Positions 34,974-43,339 of a DNA stretch of 64,000 bases are shown piece by piece. Made by a program: the position numbers and the translations under genes. Origin of the DNA: JBBRGK01 sp036741355 (GTDB taxonomy: Bacteria > Chloroflexota > Dehalococcoidia > CAUJGQ01). Location of the stretch: contig DAINSK010000020.1 of assembly GCA_036741355.1 (NCBI GenBank), forward strand, positions 1-64,000, given 5' to 3'. The notes under the pieces were generated by a model. That model did not search any database. It was given only the letters and a program-made list of their open reading frames with translations, and was not told the DNA's origin. How positions within the stretch are numbered: the stretch's first letter is position 1; the number at the start of each line of letters is the position of its first letter.

Positions 34974-36305
34974 CTATCTGCTGGACAGCGGCTCGGCTAC
35001 CGCAGCTTCGGCAGCCGGCTCGGGCTTCGAACCCGGCGCAAACGATACCGGCAGCGCCTTTAACCCCCGCAGCGTGATCGTCGGCCGCCATCGTGGCGTA
35101 TCCGTCAGCAGTCGCAGATTGGGCAGACGCCGCAGGATCGCGTTGATCGCTATCTGGCCTTCGACGCGCGCCAGGGGCGCTCCCAGGCAGAAATGGATAC
35201 CGTAGCCGAAGGAGAAATGGCGGTTGGGATTGCGCGTGACATCCAGCCGGTCGGGATCGGCGAACTGATCCGGGTCTCGGTTTGCGGCGCCGAAGACGAC
35301 GGCCACGCTTTCGCCCTTGAGTACGTGCGTACGGCCGACCTGAATATCTTCCGTGGCGACGCGGTCGGACATCTGTACGGGGCTGTCGTAGCGCAGGAGC
35401 TCTTCTACCGCGGACTCGATGAGGGAGGGATACCGGCGCAGTGTTTCGAGTTGATCGGGCTTGCGCAGCAGCGCCAACAGGCCGTTGCCGATCAGGTTGG
35501 TGGTGGTCTCGTTGCCCGCGGCGAGCAGCAGGATGCAGGTGCCGAACAGTTCATCTTCGCTCAGCCGGTCGCCTTCATCGCTCGCGGAGATCAGGGCGCT
35601 GAGCAGATCGTCACGCAATTCCCCCCGCCGCTCTTTGATGATGGCGCGAAGATAGTCGGTGAGCTCGGTCACGCTGCGGTTCGCGCGTTCGATCTGGTTG
35701 GGGCTGAGGATTGGTTCGAGGCCTTCGGCCAGATCATCGGACCAGCGTTTGAACAGGTGGCGGTCCCCAGCCGGAACGCCGAGCATCTCGGCGATCACGA
35801 TTACGGGCAGCGGATACGCCAGGTCGGCGATGACGTCCATGCGGCCGCGCTCCTGCACGGCGTCGAGGAGGTCTTCCACTATCTGTTCTATGCGCGGCCG
35901 CATCGCCTCTACCGCGCGCGGCGTGAACGCCTTGCTGACGAGACTCCGCAGACGGGTATGGTCGGGTGGGTCGATGGACAGTAGCGAGCGGGACAGCCAC
36001 TGCATGAACGGGCCGATCTCGTCGAAATTGATCTTCTGAGCCGCGGTACTCTTGCTGCGGTCGGCCGCAAAACGCGAGTCTTTCATGACGAAGGCGACGT
36101 CGGCGTAGCGCGTGGCGACGTAGCCGGGAAAGAGGGCGCTGCGGTGGACCGGATCTTTTGCCCGGAGCCGCGTGTAGGTTGGGTAGGGGTCCTCGCGCAG
36201 CCGTGAAGAGACCACGTTGAAGGCGATGCCGCTCTGCCAGCGCTCTTTCAGGAGTAGAACGCGGATGCCGGCGTTGCGAACGAGGTTTGCGAGCGCGGGA
36301 TGCAA
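34974..36305 (-). CDS. Cytochrome P450
   Basis: A 443-residue soluble P450. The I-helix oxygen motif is LLLAAGNETTTNLIGNGL, the ExxR is EELLR and the haem-binding loop is FGYGIHFCLGAPLAR with Cys near residue 372. The D/P-rich entry IDPPDHTRLRSLVSKAF is also canonical for the CYP107-like bacterial class. It would hydroxylate a small organic substrate using ferredoxin. No ferredoxin or reductase gene is nearby. It is 14 bp upstream of the SHOCT gene. Confidence 0.93.
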   Translation of the reverse strand: MHPALANLVRNAGIRVLLLKERWQSGIAFNVVSSRLREDPYPTYTRLRAKDPVHRSALFPGYVATRYADVAFVMKDSRFAADRSKSTAAQKINFDEIGPFMQWLSRSLLSIDPPDHTRLRSLVSKAFTPRAVEAMRPRIEQIVEDLLDAVQERGRMDVIADLAYPLPVIVIAEMLGVPAGDRHLFKRWSDDLAEGLEPILSPNQIERANRSVTELTDYLRAIIKERRGELRDDLLSALISASDEGDRLSEDELFGTCILLLAAGNETTTNLIGNGLLALLRKPDQLETLRRYPSLIESAVEELLRYDSPVQMSDRVATEDIQVGRTHVLKGESVAVVFGAANRDPDQFADPDRLDVTRNPNRHFSFGYGIHFCLGAPLARVEGQIAINAILRRLPNLRLLTDTPRWRPTITLRGLKALPVSFAPGSKPEPAAEAAVAEPLSSR

Positions 36306-36323
36306 AGATTTACCTCACCCCCT

Positions 36324-36346
36324 CCCCTCTCCGATGCGGAGAGGGG
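36324..36346. repeat. REP-like palindrome, copy 2 (single)
   Basis: Identical to the first palindrome at 21785, with arms CCCCTCTCCG and CGGAGAGGGG. It lies upstream of the P450 start with no second palindrome beside it. Confidence 0.65.
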
Positions 36347-36499
36347 CGATTCTTCGCTGCTTGATTCGGGCAGTGTAGCAACGCGGAACCCGATGGCTCC
36401 GCTACCCGCCGTCACTCTCGGGTACACGGCCGAGCGCAAGTGACTGCTTAACCGAATCTGGTAACCACTGGCCGGCTGCGCGCCCTATTGCCCGGCGCG

Positions 36500-37768
36500 T
36501 CAGCGTCTCACCGTAGCGAGCAGAGATGCGGCGTCGGCGGCGCTGATCTCGTGGCGTTCCACCATGCCCAGGATACGGAGCGTTTCGCTCTGCTGGACAG
36601 GCGTCGCGGCCCCGGCTTCCGAACCCATCGCGCCCGCCGGCGCCTGGTCGCCATTTGCCGCGGGCTGATGCGGCGATTCCGTACCTTCGTCACTTTCCAG
36701 CGATACCGGTTCAAGGTCCACGGGCTGGTACGAGCCGCTATCACGGTCATCCGCGCCGCGTTCATCGGTGAACACTACCGAGCGCAGCGGTGTGGGCGGC
36801 GATTCCTCATGGCGCAAGCGGATGGAGCCAAGCTCGGTGCGGGCGATCAGGGTCGCTGCAGCGTCTGCCGGGCCGTCGCCGATCCGGTTCGCAACGGACC
36901 CGAGCGACGCCTTGGTTTCGATCCGTACCGGAACGTCCGGAACGAGCGTCGCGTCGATCGTTCCTAGCTTGGTTTCGAGCGTGTGCTCGCCCGCCGCAAG
37001 CCGCAGACCCCGGCAGACCACCGCGCCGGCCTCCGCCCGCAGCCGCACCGTTCCACTAAAGTCTGTAACCGCGATCTTGCCGGCGTCAGCATGCGCTTCC
37101 AGGTCACCCATGCAGTTCTCGACCGTGACCTTGCCCGCGCTGGACGTGATGCGCATGCGCCCCTGGCAATTGACCAACCGAAGCTTGCCCGCGTCGGTGC
37201 GCAGATCCAGCTCACTTGCTTGCAACCCCTCTGCGGTCATGCTGCCGGCGTCTACTCGGCCGCGTACGCGGATTCCCTCCGGGAGGTAGAGGTACAACGC
37301 GAGCCGGGAGAGATGCCGGAAGGCATGCAATCCGCGCCCCGGTCGCACTTCAACGGCGGTTGCTCCATCCCAGGTGCCGATTTCGAGCTCGGCGTCAGCA
37401 GCGTCGCGGCCCTTGAGAACGGCCCTGGTGACGCCGCCCGGCTCAACTTGAAGCAGATGAACACGCATAGGGCCGGCCGTCAAGCGTAGCTCTGGCTGCT
37501 CGCCGAAGGTCAACTCGCGTTCAACTGTGTGACCGTCCTGGTCCTCTTCTTCGTCCGAGCCGTCATGGTCAATTCGGAAGCCAAAACCAAAGCGCTCGGC
37601 CATGCGGCCCGCCATGCGCTCGGCCCGCTCTGCCATGCGCGCGGAGCGGTGCTCCGAGCGGCTATTATCCAGCTCCAGGTGACTCAGCCTGCGGCCCAGC
37701 CGCTCCAGAAACTCCCCGACCTCTTCCACGATTCCTTCTCGGTCTGCCACGTCCCTTTTCTCCTTCAT
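36500..37768 (-). CDS. DUF4097-family beta-helix protein with SHOCT-like C-terminus
   Basis: A 422-residue protein. The N-terminus is a charged helical segment; residues 100-320 are a DUF4097 right-handed beta-repeat domain (LRTDAGKLRLVNCQGRMRIT and similar repeats), then an unstructured Pro/Ser/Glu region and a C-terminal SHOCT-like hairpin (QSETLRILGMVERHEISAAD and ASLLATVRR). No signal peptide is visible. DUF4097 proteins often sit next to DUF2089 regulators, as here. Function unknown, possibly surface or envelope stress. Confidence 0.72.
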   Translation of the reverse strand: MKEKRDVADREGIVEEVGEFLERLGRRLSHLELDNSRSEHRSARMAERAERMAGRMAERFGFGFRIDHDGSDEEEDQDGHTVERELTFGEQPELRLTAGPMRVHLLQVEPGGVTRAVLKGRDAADAELEIGTWDGATAVEVRPGRGLHAFRHLSRLALYLYLPEGIRVRGRVDAGSMTAEGLQASELDLRTDAGKLRLVNCQGRMRITSSAGKVTVENCMGDLEAHADAGKIAVTDFSGTVRLRAEAGAVVCRGLRLAAGEHTLETKLGTIDATLVPDVPVRIETKASLGSVANRIGDGPADAAATLIARTELGSIRLRHEESPPTPLRSVVFTDERGADDRDSGSYQPVDLEPVSLESDEGTESPHQPAANGDQAPAGAMGSEAGAATPVQQSETLRILGMVERHEISAADAASLLATVRR

Positions 37769-38090
37769 CTGAAGTCTACCCGTACGCCTAACGGGGGGTA
37801 CTGGTCCGACGGTCATCGGGGGCTAGCCCCCGTTCACACCAGCAGAGCTGGTCTAGTTCATGCCCCTGGAGCAGTGCTCCCTGGGTGCTTGCTCCTGCTT
37901 TTGACTGCCTAACGCCATTCCCCGCCCATTGTTGTCGGGCTGCGGTGCCGAGTCGCGACGATCATCGGGAGTTCGCTCCACAATACACCCCCGAACTCTG
38001 GCTGCTTCTTGCCCCCAGAATTGGGGAAAAGAGGGCTGGGGAGATAGGGGGCCGCGTCTCCCACGACTGCCGACTGCCTACTGCCTCTAC
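37769..38090. other. Noncoding region with hairpins before DUF4097
   Basis: About 320 bp. Seen are a perfect 16-bp palindrome CGGGGGCTAGCCCCCG (37817-37832), an ACCAGC/GCTGGT hairpin (37838-37852) and GGAGCA/TGCTCC near 37870. They lie upstream of DUF4097 on its own strand, so they could be its structured leader. A degenerate CCCCAGAATTGGGG palindrome lies near 38016. Confidence 0.45.
38065..38085. repeat. Tandem 7-bp repeat, three units (inverted)
   Basis: GACTGCC, GACTGCC, TACTGCC, the reverse complement of the repeat at 24270-24297. It ends 5 bases beyond the DUF2089 stop. Confidence 0.55.
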
Positions 38091-38477
38091 CTACAGTTCC
38101 CGCAATTGCTGCGCGGCAATGGCGGCCGTTAGTTCACCCGATGCCAGTTGGTCAAGGATCTGCTGCCGCCGCACCATCCTATCCGCTGAACGCTCGTCCA
38201 GAACCTCCGACTGGACGTCATAGCCCATGGCCGCGATGAGCTCGTTGAGACGAGAGACGACAGTCGGGTAGGAGATGCCCAGCTCATCCTCGACATCTTT
38301 GATCTTGCCCCGACACTTGAGGAAAGTTTCGGCGAAGCCGAGCTGTTCGCGGCTGAGCCGTAGCCAGCGACCGAGGGCGAATACTCCTTCGAGAGCCGTC
38401 CCACAACCATCGCAGTGCAGGCGCGTAACGCGTAGCTCGTCGCCGCATACCGGGCATTGCGTCGGGATTGGATGCAT
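38091..38477 (-). CDS. DUF2089 zinc-ribbon/HTH regulator-like protein
   Basis: A 128-residue protein. The N-terminal zinc ribbon has CPVCGDELRVTRLHCDGCGTA at about residues 7-27, followed by a helical region FLKCRGKIKDVEDELGISYP and VVSRLNELIAAMGY that resembles a winged-helix DNA-binding unit, and a C-terminal SHOCT-like end (LASGELTAAIAAQQLREL). DUF2089 genes often neighbour DUF4097 genes, so it is probably their regulator. ATG 38477 matches the family; the frame is open to 38516. Confidence 0.78.
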   Translation of the reverse strand: MHPIPTQCPVCGDELRVTRLHCDGCGTALEGVFALGRWLRLSREQLGFAETFLKCRGKIKDVEDELGISYPTVVSRLNELIAAMGYDVQSEVLDERSADRMVRRQQILDQLASGELTAAIAAQQLREL

Positions 38478-38713
38478 GCCTCGCCCTCCCTGCCCACCAC
38501 TATCTTCAACCTGCACATTAAGATTGTCAAGCCATTGCTGAAGAAAATTAAGGCGTTTTGAATTTTGTATCGAGGCAGTCCGCGCGACGGGTAATGGAGC
38601 CTTCGGCGGCGCCCGGAGAAACTCTCCCCTGCCGGCTACCGGCCGCCTCGCACTCCGCTATGCTGTGAACGTAGCGCGAGGGTTCGCGCGGCGAGAAGCG
38701 AGACGAGGAGCAC

Positions 38714-39844
38714 TTGGGCGGCAGCATCACGGTTGTTCGCATCGCCGGGATACCGGTCCGCATTCACGTGAGCTGGATTTTCGTGCTCGCGCTGTTGGTT
38801 TGGTCGCTGGGCGCCAGCGTCTTTCCGGATGCCTATCCCCACTGGATCCAAACGGCGTACTGGGTCACCGCGGTGGTGGCTACGCTGCTGTTTTTCCTCT
38901 CGGTGCTGGCGCACGAGCTCAGCCATTCCGTCGTGGCGCTGGCCCGGGGCGTTCCTGTCGCAAGCATCACGCTGTTCATCTTTGGCGGCGTCTCGCAGAT
39001 CGAGGAAGACGCACGCACCCCGGGCGCCGAGTTCTGGATCACGATCGTCGGACCGCTATCGAGCCTGGGGATCGGCGCGGTGTGTTTGGCGCTGTCGACG
39101 GCGGTCGGCTCGGGCAGCCCCCAGGTGAAAGCAACGCTGGAGTACCTGGGGTCCGTCAACCTCATCCTGGGCGTGTTCAACATGATTCCCGGCTTTCCGC
39201 TGGATGGCGGCCGTGTGCTGCGCTCAGCGGTCTGGGGCGCAACCCACAGCATGTATCGCGCCACGGTGGTAGCTGCCAGTGTGAGCCGCTTCGTGGCGTT
39301 CCTGATGATCTTCGGCGGCGTTATCGCGACCTTCACGGGCGTCGGATGGCAGGGTCTGTGGATCGCCTTTATCGGCTGGTTCCTGGACAACGCTGCTTCC
39401 AGCAGCCTGCAACAAACGTCAATCCACGCCGTTCTCGGCAATGCCCGGGTGCGCGACGCGATGCGGACCGACGTGGCTACCGTCGTTCCCGCCCTGCCTG
39501 TCTCGTCGCTCGTGGACGACTACATCAAGACCGGTCATCAGCGCGGCTTCCCCGTGTACGGCGGTGGCAAGTTGTGGGGCATCGTCACGCTCGCCGACGT
39601 GGCGCACGTTTCCCGGGATCGCTGGACGGAAACCCGCGTGGAAGAGATCATGACACCCCGGGAGCGGTTGCGAACAACCGACGCCGATACGCGCCTTGAA
39701 AGCGTATTCGAACCGTTGCAGCACGCGGGCGTGAAGCAACTCATCGTAGTAGAAAAGGATACCGATGGGGTTGCCGGCCTGCTCAGTCGCGCGGACCTGC
39801 TCGACTTCCTGAAGGTGCGGCAGCTAGTCACGCGTCCGCCGTAG
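38714..39844 (+). CDS. Site-2 protease (M50) with CBS domains
   Basis: A 376-residue integral membrane metalloprotease. The zinc motif is SVLAHELSHSVVALA near residue 70, with the second metal ligand in FPLDGGRVLRSA. Five to six membrane helices precede two CBS domains from about residue 245 (ARVRDAMRTDVATVVPALPV and EEIMTPRERLRTTDADTRLE). It is of the type that cleaves substrates within the membrane; CBS domains may bind adenine nucleotides. TTG 38714 is used as start. It faces away from the DUF2089 gene. Confidence 0.88.
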   Translation: MGGSITVVRIAGIPVRIHVSWIFVLALLVWSLGASVFPDAYPHWIQTAYWVTAVVATLLFFLSVLAHELSHSVVALARGVPVASITLFIFGGVSQIEEDARTPGAEFWITIVGPLSSLGIGAVCLALSTAVGSGSPQVKATLEYLGSVNLILGVFNMIPGFPLDGGRVLRSAVWGATHSMYRATVVAASVSRFVAFLMIFGGVIATFTGVGWQGLWIAFIGWFLDNAASSSLQQTSIHAVLGNARVRDAMRTDVATVVPALPVSSLVDDYIKTGHQRGFPVYGGGKLWGIVTLADVAHVSRDRWTETRVEEIMTPRERLRTTDADTRLESVFEPLQHAGVKQLIVVEKDTDGVAGLLSRADLLDFLKVRQLVTRPP

Positions 39845-39884
39845 CCGTCTCCGGGCCGATTCAAGAGTGGAGTAGGATTGAGGC

Positions 39885-40943
39885 GTGAAAGCGATACGGA
39901 CGCCGACAGTCGCGCTCTTCGGTATTCTTGGGCTGCTGATCGCAGGCGGCGGGCTGCGGCCACGGATCGCCGCCGCCAAGGGGCCCACGCAGGATATCTG
40001 GCTAGCCGGCGGCGACCTGCCTCATGCCGTGAAAATTCCACGACAGGAACTCGAGAATCCCGGCGCCCGGTACGGAGAATCATTTGAAGGGCACGTATAT
40101 ACGGCCGGCGAACAACTGGGCCCCGGGTACGACATCCTGGTCGGGACCGATCTAGCCCAGTCGCTCGGTAACGTGCTAACCGAGCGACTAGCTGGCGAAT
40201 GCTGTGAAACGTATTATCCGAACGGCAGCGGTCCAGGCGTCGTGGAGTATTGGCGCCCACTCACGCAGCAGTACAGCACCAGAGCCGAGGACCGCGAAGC
40301 GACCAATTGGGAACAAGCTTCCGGTGGCCTCTATGACCTCATCCAGCGTTACGTCGCGATTGCGAAGGCGGGATTGATCGGCGAGCGGCCGACGCTTGGG
40401 GAAGCGGTATCGGCATCCATCCGTCTCCTGGGAGCGCGGGCATTCATTGACGGAAGACCACTGGCTCCTCAGGACGGCGAGCGGCTGGCGATTTCGCTGG
40501 GCTCGCTGCAGCCATGGGAGTTCGACCTCCATGGTAAGAACTTCGGCGTCCTCAGGACGGTACAGATCGGCTTCGGCCCTCATTCCGGCGGCCTGCTGTA
40601 CGTGTACGCGCCGCCCGGTTTGCTCGACTCCCCCGGGTTCCTGCTGCCGCAGGTCGGACCGGAACTGTACGTCGACCCTGCACCCGCAGGCACTGACCAC
40701 CCGTCGATGGCAGCGGCATATCAAACGACGTCCGATCTCGACGCGCTGCTGGCAACCCACGACGTTACGTCTACTGACGTCGCCGGGCAGTCGGGACGTA
40801 CGAATGGTGCTCAAATCGTCGGGTCGCATGATCGTAGCCAGACTCTCGCGGTGGCCCTTGCCGCGGCTGCCGGCATCGCGGCGTCCGGTGCATCGCTACT
40901 GGCGTTGCGGCGGGTCGCCCGGAGGTTAAAACCGCGGGCTTAG
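39885..40943 (+). CDS. Secreted or membrane-anchored protein, unknown
   Basis: A 352-residue protein. It starts with a signal peptide (VALFGILGLLIAGGG) and ends with a membrane helix (LAVALAAAAGIAASGASLLA) followed by basic residues, so it is an extracytoplasmic domain anchored at its C-terminus. A GECCETYYPNGSGPG segment may form a disulfide. I recognise no family. It starts 40 bp after the site-2 protease and may be its substrate or co-transcribed partner; this is inference from position. Its last codons coincide with a half-copy of the dispersed repeat (GGTTAAAACCGCGGGCTTAG). Confidence 0.65.
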   Translation: MKAIRTPTVALFGILGLLIAGGGLRPRIAAAKGPTQDIWLAGGDLPHAVKIPRQELENPGARYGESFEGHVYTAGEQLGPGYDILVGTDLAQSLGNVLTERLAGECCETYYPNGSGPGVVEYWRPLTQQYSTRAEDREATNWEQASGGLYDLIQRYVAIAKAGLIGERPTLGEAVSASIRLLGARAFIDGRPLAPQDGERLAISLGSLQPWEFDLHGKNFGVLRTVQIGFGPHSGGLLYVYAPPGLLDSPGFLLPQVGPELYVDPAPAGTDHPSMAAAYQTTSDLDALLATHDVTSTDVAGQSGRTNGAQIVGSHDRSQTLAVALAAAAGIAASGASLLALRRVARRLKPRA

Positions 40944-40987
40944 CCCCAAAAACCGGCGAATAGGTGCAACTCCCCGCGGAAACAGAA

Positions 40988-41010
40988 GGGCCGGCGCAGT
41001 GCGCCGGCCC
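40988..41010. terminator. Bidirectional terminator hairpin
   Basis: Perfect arms GGGCCGGCGC (40988-40997) and GCGCCGGCCC (41001-41010) with loop AGT. It lies between convergent genes; on the minus strand it is followed by TTCTGTTT. Confidence 0.75.
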
Positions 41011-41049
41011 TCGATTGCTATTCAGTTGTAGTACCGCCCCGGAAACCGC

Positions 41050-41412
41050 CTACCAGCGCTCGCCGCCACCGCGCCGGCCGCCGCCGCCGCCGCCGTACGA
41101 GCTTGCGCCCGACTGGCTGCGGAAGCAATCCGAGCAGTACACCGGCTTGTCGCCCCGCGGCTGGAACGGCACACGCGCCTCTTTGCCGCAGGTTGCGCAT
41201 GTCGCCGAGAACATCTCTCGGGCGCCGCCGTAGCCGCCTCCACCACCGCCGCTGTATCCATCGCGCTGGGTGCGACGATTGGCACGGCAGTTCGGGCAGC
41301 GTCGCGGCTCATTGGTGAACCCCTTTTGGGCGTGGAACTCCTGTTCCCCGGCCGTGAAGGTGAACGGCGACCCGCAATCAACGCACGTTAGGGACCTGTC
41401 TTCGAAAGACAC
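41050..41412 (-). CDS. Double zinc-ribbon CxxC protein
   Basis: A 120-residue protein with two zinc-binding units. The first is LTCVDCGSPFTFTAGEQEFH and CPNCRANRR at about residues 5-45, a ribbon typical of Chloroflexota. After a glycine-rich linker the second is FSATCATCGKEARVPFQPRG and VYCSDCFR (CxxC-x17-CxxC). A glycine-rich tail follows. The function of this family is not established; nucleic-acid binding is plausible. GTG 41412 is preferred because the protein family begins there. Confidence 0.78.
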   Translation of the reverse strand: MSFEDRSLTCVDCGSPFTFTAGEQEFHAQKGFTNEPRRCPNCRANRRTQRDGYSGGGGGGYGGAREMFSATCATCGKEARVPFQPRGDKPVYCSDCFRSQSGASSYGGGGGGRRGGGERW

Positions 41413-41574
41413 TCGATGACCTCCGTCGTTCTCTGGTAACAGTCCGGTCATCGAGCGTGCGGCGAAGGGCTGGCTGCCCCCTCGCAGAGGCCTATGGCAG
41501 GAACGTTTACCGGGCCGCAGTATAACACAACTGACAAAAGAAACATATGAATGGCGCGAGTGGAAAATATGTTG

Positions 41575-41868
41575 TCAGCGACCGTGGCGACGAAAGCCGC
41601 ATACCGGACAGGCGACGCAGGCCTCGCCGTTCACCAGCGGCCCGTCGCACTCGGGACAGCGGTTGCCGGTACGCGCCATGAGCGGGCGCAATGAGGGCGC
41701 CACGGCTCGAATCGTGTGCGGCAGGCTGCTATCGAGCCGGCGCGTCGCAGCGCCCGGCGACGGCGGGGCAAGCAGCGAGAACTGAAAGCCGTCGAAGCGA
41801 TTGCGCCGCGAGAGTGGCGCGACCGCCGTGCCTGGTCGTGGATATCGGATCGAGCCGTAACCCATCAT
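41575..41868 (-). CDS. Zinc-ribbon protein behind a double SOS box
   Basis: A 97-residue protein. The N-terminal 65 residues are arginine-rich and unassigned (GSIRYPRPGTAVAPLSRRNR, then FDGFQFSLLAPPS). The C-terminus carries CPECDGPLVNGEACVACPVC, a four-cysteine ribbon resembling the last segment of class II ribonucleotide reductases. ATG 41868 (or 41865) follows AGGAG by 9 bases. It is transcribed from a promoter overlapped by two LexA-type boxes, so it is predicted to be damage-induced. No known SOS gene matches it. Confidence 0.6.
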   Translation of the reverse strand: MMGYGSIRYPRPGTAVAPLSRRNRFDGFQFSLLAPPSPGAATRRLDSSLPHTIRAVAPSLRPLMARTGNRCPECDGPLVNGEACVACPVCGFRRHGR

Positions 41869-41903
41869 CGCCGCTAACTCCTGTGTCCGGATAACGCCCA
41901 ATA

Positions 41904-41948
41904 CGAACGGACGTTCTGAGTTTATAAGAACGGTTGTTCTGCTGTCAA
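41904..41948 (-). promoter_or_regulatory. SOS promoter: TTGACA-N16-TATAAA with two GAAC-N4-GTTC boxes
   Basis: On the minus strand TTGACA (41943-41948) and TATAAA (41921-41926) are 16 bp apart. Box B, AGAAC-N4-GTTCT (41927-41940), lies between them and box A, CGAAC-N4-GTTCT (41904-41917), just past the transcription start. GAAC-N4-GTTC is the LexA site of Firmicutes and Actinobacteria and, I believe, of some Chloroflexota. Binding of LexA to both would block the promoter. Confidence 0.8.
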
Positions 41949-42042
41949 TAACCCCGGCCGCTTGGCAATGCTCGGCCGTCTGCAGGAGTGATGCATAATA
42001 ACGAACAGCGACGGTACATTTCGGAGCAAAGGGGACGGCGCG

Positions 42043-43287
42043 ATGACTACCACAACCAAACAGGACCTAGAGACAGCCGCACCCTGGGAGGGACGAGCCG
42101 AGATGTTCGCGCTCAGCCCCGAAGTCAAGGCCGTCGCGGAGGAGACGATCGCCACGCGACGCCACTTGCATACGCACGCCGAGCCGTCCTGGCAAGAGGG
42201 CTGGACGGCAAACGCGGTCGAGGAGCGGCTGCGGAGCTACGGCTACAAGGACGTGCAGACCTACGCCGAGACGGGACGGGCAGCGTTTCTCAAAGGCGGC
42301 AAGCCGGGCCCGACCGTTCTCTACAGAGCCGACATCGACGGGCTGCCGCTGCACGAGGAGACCGGCCTGGCTTTTGCGTCGACCGCCGACGCCGGAATGC
42401 ACGCCTGCGGCCACGACGGTCACATGGCGATCGCGCTCTCGCTGGCCCGGGTGCTGGAGCGGCGGCGCGAAGACCTGGCGGGCAACATCTACTTCGTCTT
42501 TCAGCCGGCCGAAGAGGTTGTCGGGGGCGCGCGGGCGATGATCCAGGATGGCTGCCTGGACAACGTCAATCCGGTGATGTCGCTCGGGCTGCACCTGCTC
42601 AGCGAGCAGCATCCGGCCACGGTCAACGTCGTCGACGGCGTCCAGATGGCCGCGGCGGCGATAATCCAGATCACGATCACGGGCAAGGGCGGTCACGGCG
42701 GCATGCCCCACCGCGCGATCGACGCGGTGCTGGTGGGAGCCCACGTGGTAACCGCGCTCCAGTCGATCGTCGCGCGTAACGTGGACCCACTCGCGCCGGC
42801 CGTCGTATCGATCGGCAAGCTCGAGTCAGGCGTCAAGAACAACATCGTCGCCGAAACAGCCGTGCTTGACGGCACGGTGAGGACGATGGATCTCCGATTA
42901 ATGGAGGAGATCCTGGGACGGATCGAGCACCTGGTCGCCGGCGTGACATCGGCGTTCGGCGCCAGCTACACCATGATATCGGAGATCGCCGCGCCGCCGG
43001 TGCGCAACGACCCACGCGTGGCGGCGTTGGTACGGGATCAGGCGGCCGGCCTGCTGGGGCAATCGCGATTGCTGGCCGCCCCGATCACGGCCTCGGACGA
43101 CATGGCGCTCTTCCTGGACGAGATCCCCGGCTGTTACTACCTGTTTGGCGCCCAGCATACGGACCCGAGCCGGGTCTATCCGCACCACCACAATAAGTTC
43201 GACATCGACGACCGCGTGCTGCCCGTAGCGGTCGAGCTGGGCTACCGGGTTATCGGCGAAGTGCTGCGCCGCGGCGGTGTGGAGTAG
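42043..43287 (+). CDS. M20D-family amidohydrolase
   Basis: A 414-residue metallohydrolase of the hippurate/N-acyl-amino-acid amidohydrolase group. Zinc ligands appear in LYRADIDGLPL, MHACGHDGHMAIAL and the Glu pair FQPAEEVVGG; the dimerisation lid spans the middle with GKGGHGGMPHRAIDA. No signal peptide, so cytoplasmic hydrolysis of N-acyl amino acids is expected. ATG 42043 follows GGGGACGGCGCG. It is divergent from the SOS zinc-ribbon gene, but the SOS boxes sit nearer to that gene. Confidence 0.88.
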   Translation: MTTTTKQDLETAAPWEGRAEMFALSPEVKAVAEETIATRRHLHTHAEPSWQEGWTANAVEERLRSYGYKDVQTYAETGRAAFLKGGKPGPTVLYRADIDGLPLHEETGLAFASTADAGMHACGHDGHMAIALSLARVLERRREDLAGNIYFVFQPAEEVVGGARAMIQDGCLDNVNPVMSLGLHLLSEQHPATVNVVDGVQMAAAAIIQITITGKGGHGGMPHRAIDAVLVGAHVVTALQSIVARNVDPLAPAVVSIGKLESGVKNNIVAETAVLDGTVRTMDLRLMEEILGRIEHLVAGVTSAFGASYTMISEIAAPPVRNDPRVAALVRDQAAGLLGQSRLLAAPITASDDMALFLDEIPGCYYLFGAQHTDPSRVYPHHHNKFDIDDRVLPVAVELGYRVIGEVLRRGGVE

Positions 43288-43339
43288 GAGCAGTCAAATC
43301 GGGGTGGTATCGAAGCCGAAGGTACTCGTGGAGCGTGCA

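Noticed and set aside
42043..42100. SOS control of the M20 amidohydrolase
   Set aside because: The LexA-type boxes overlap the opposite-strand promoter and are over 100 bp from this gene's start.
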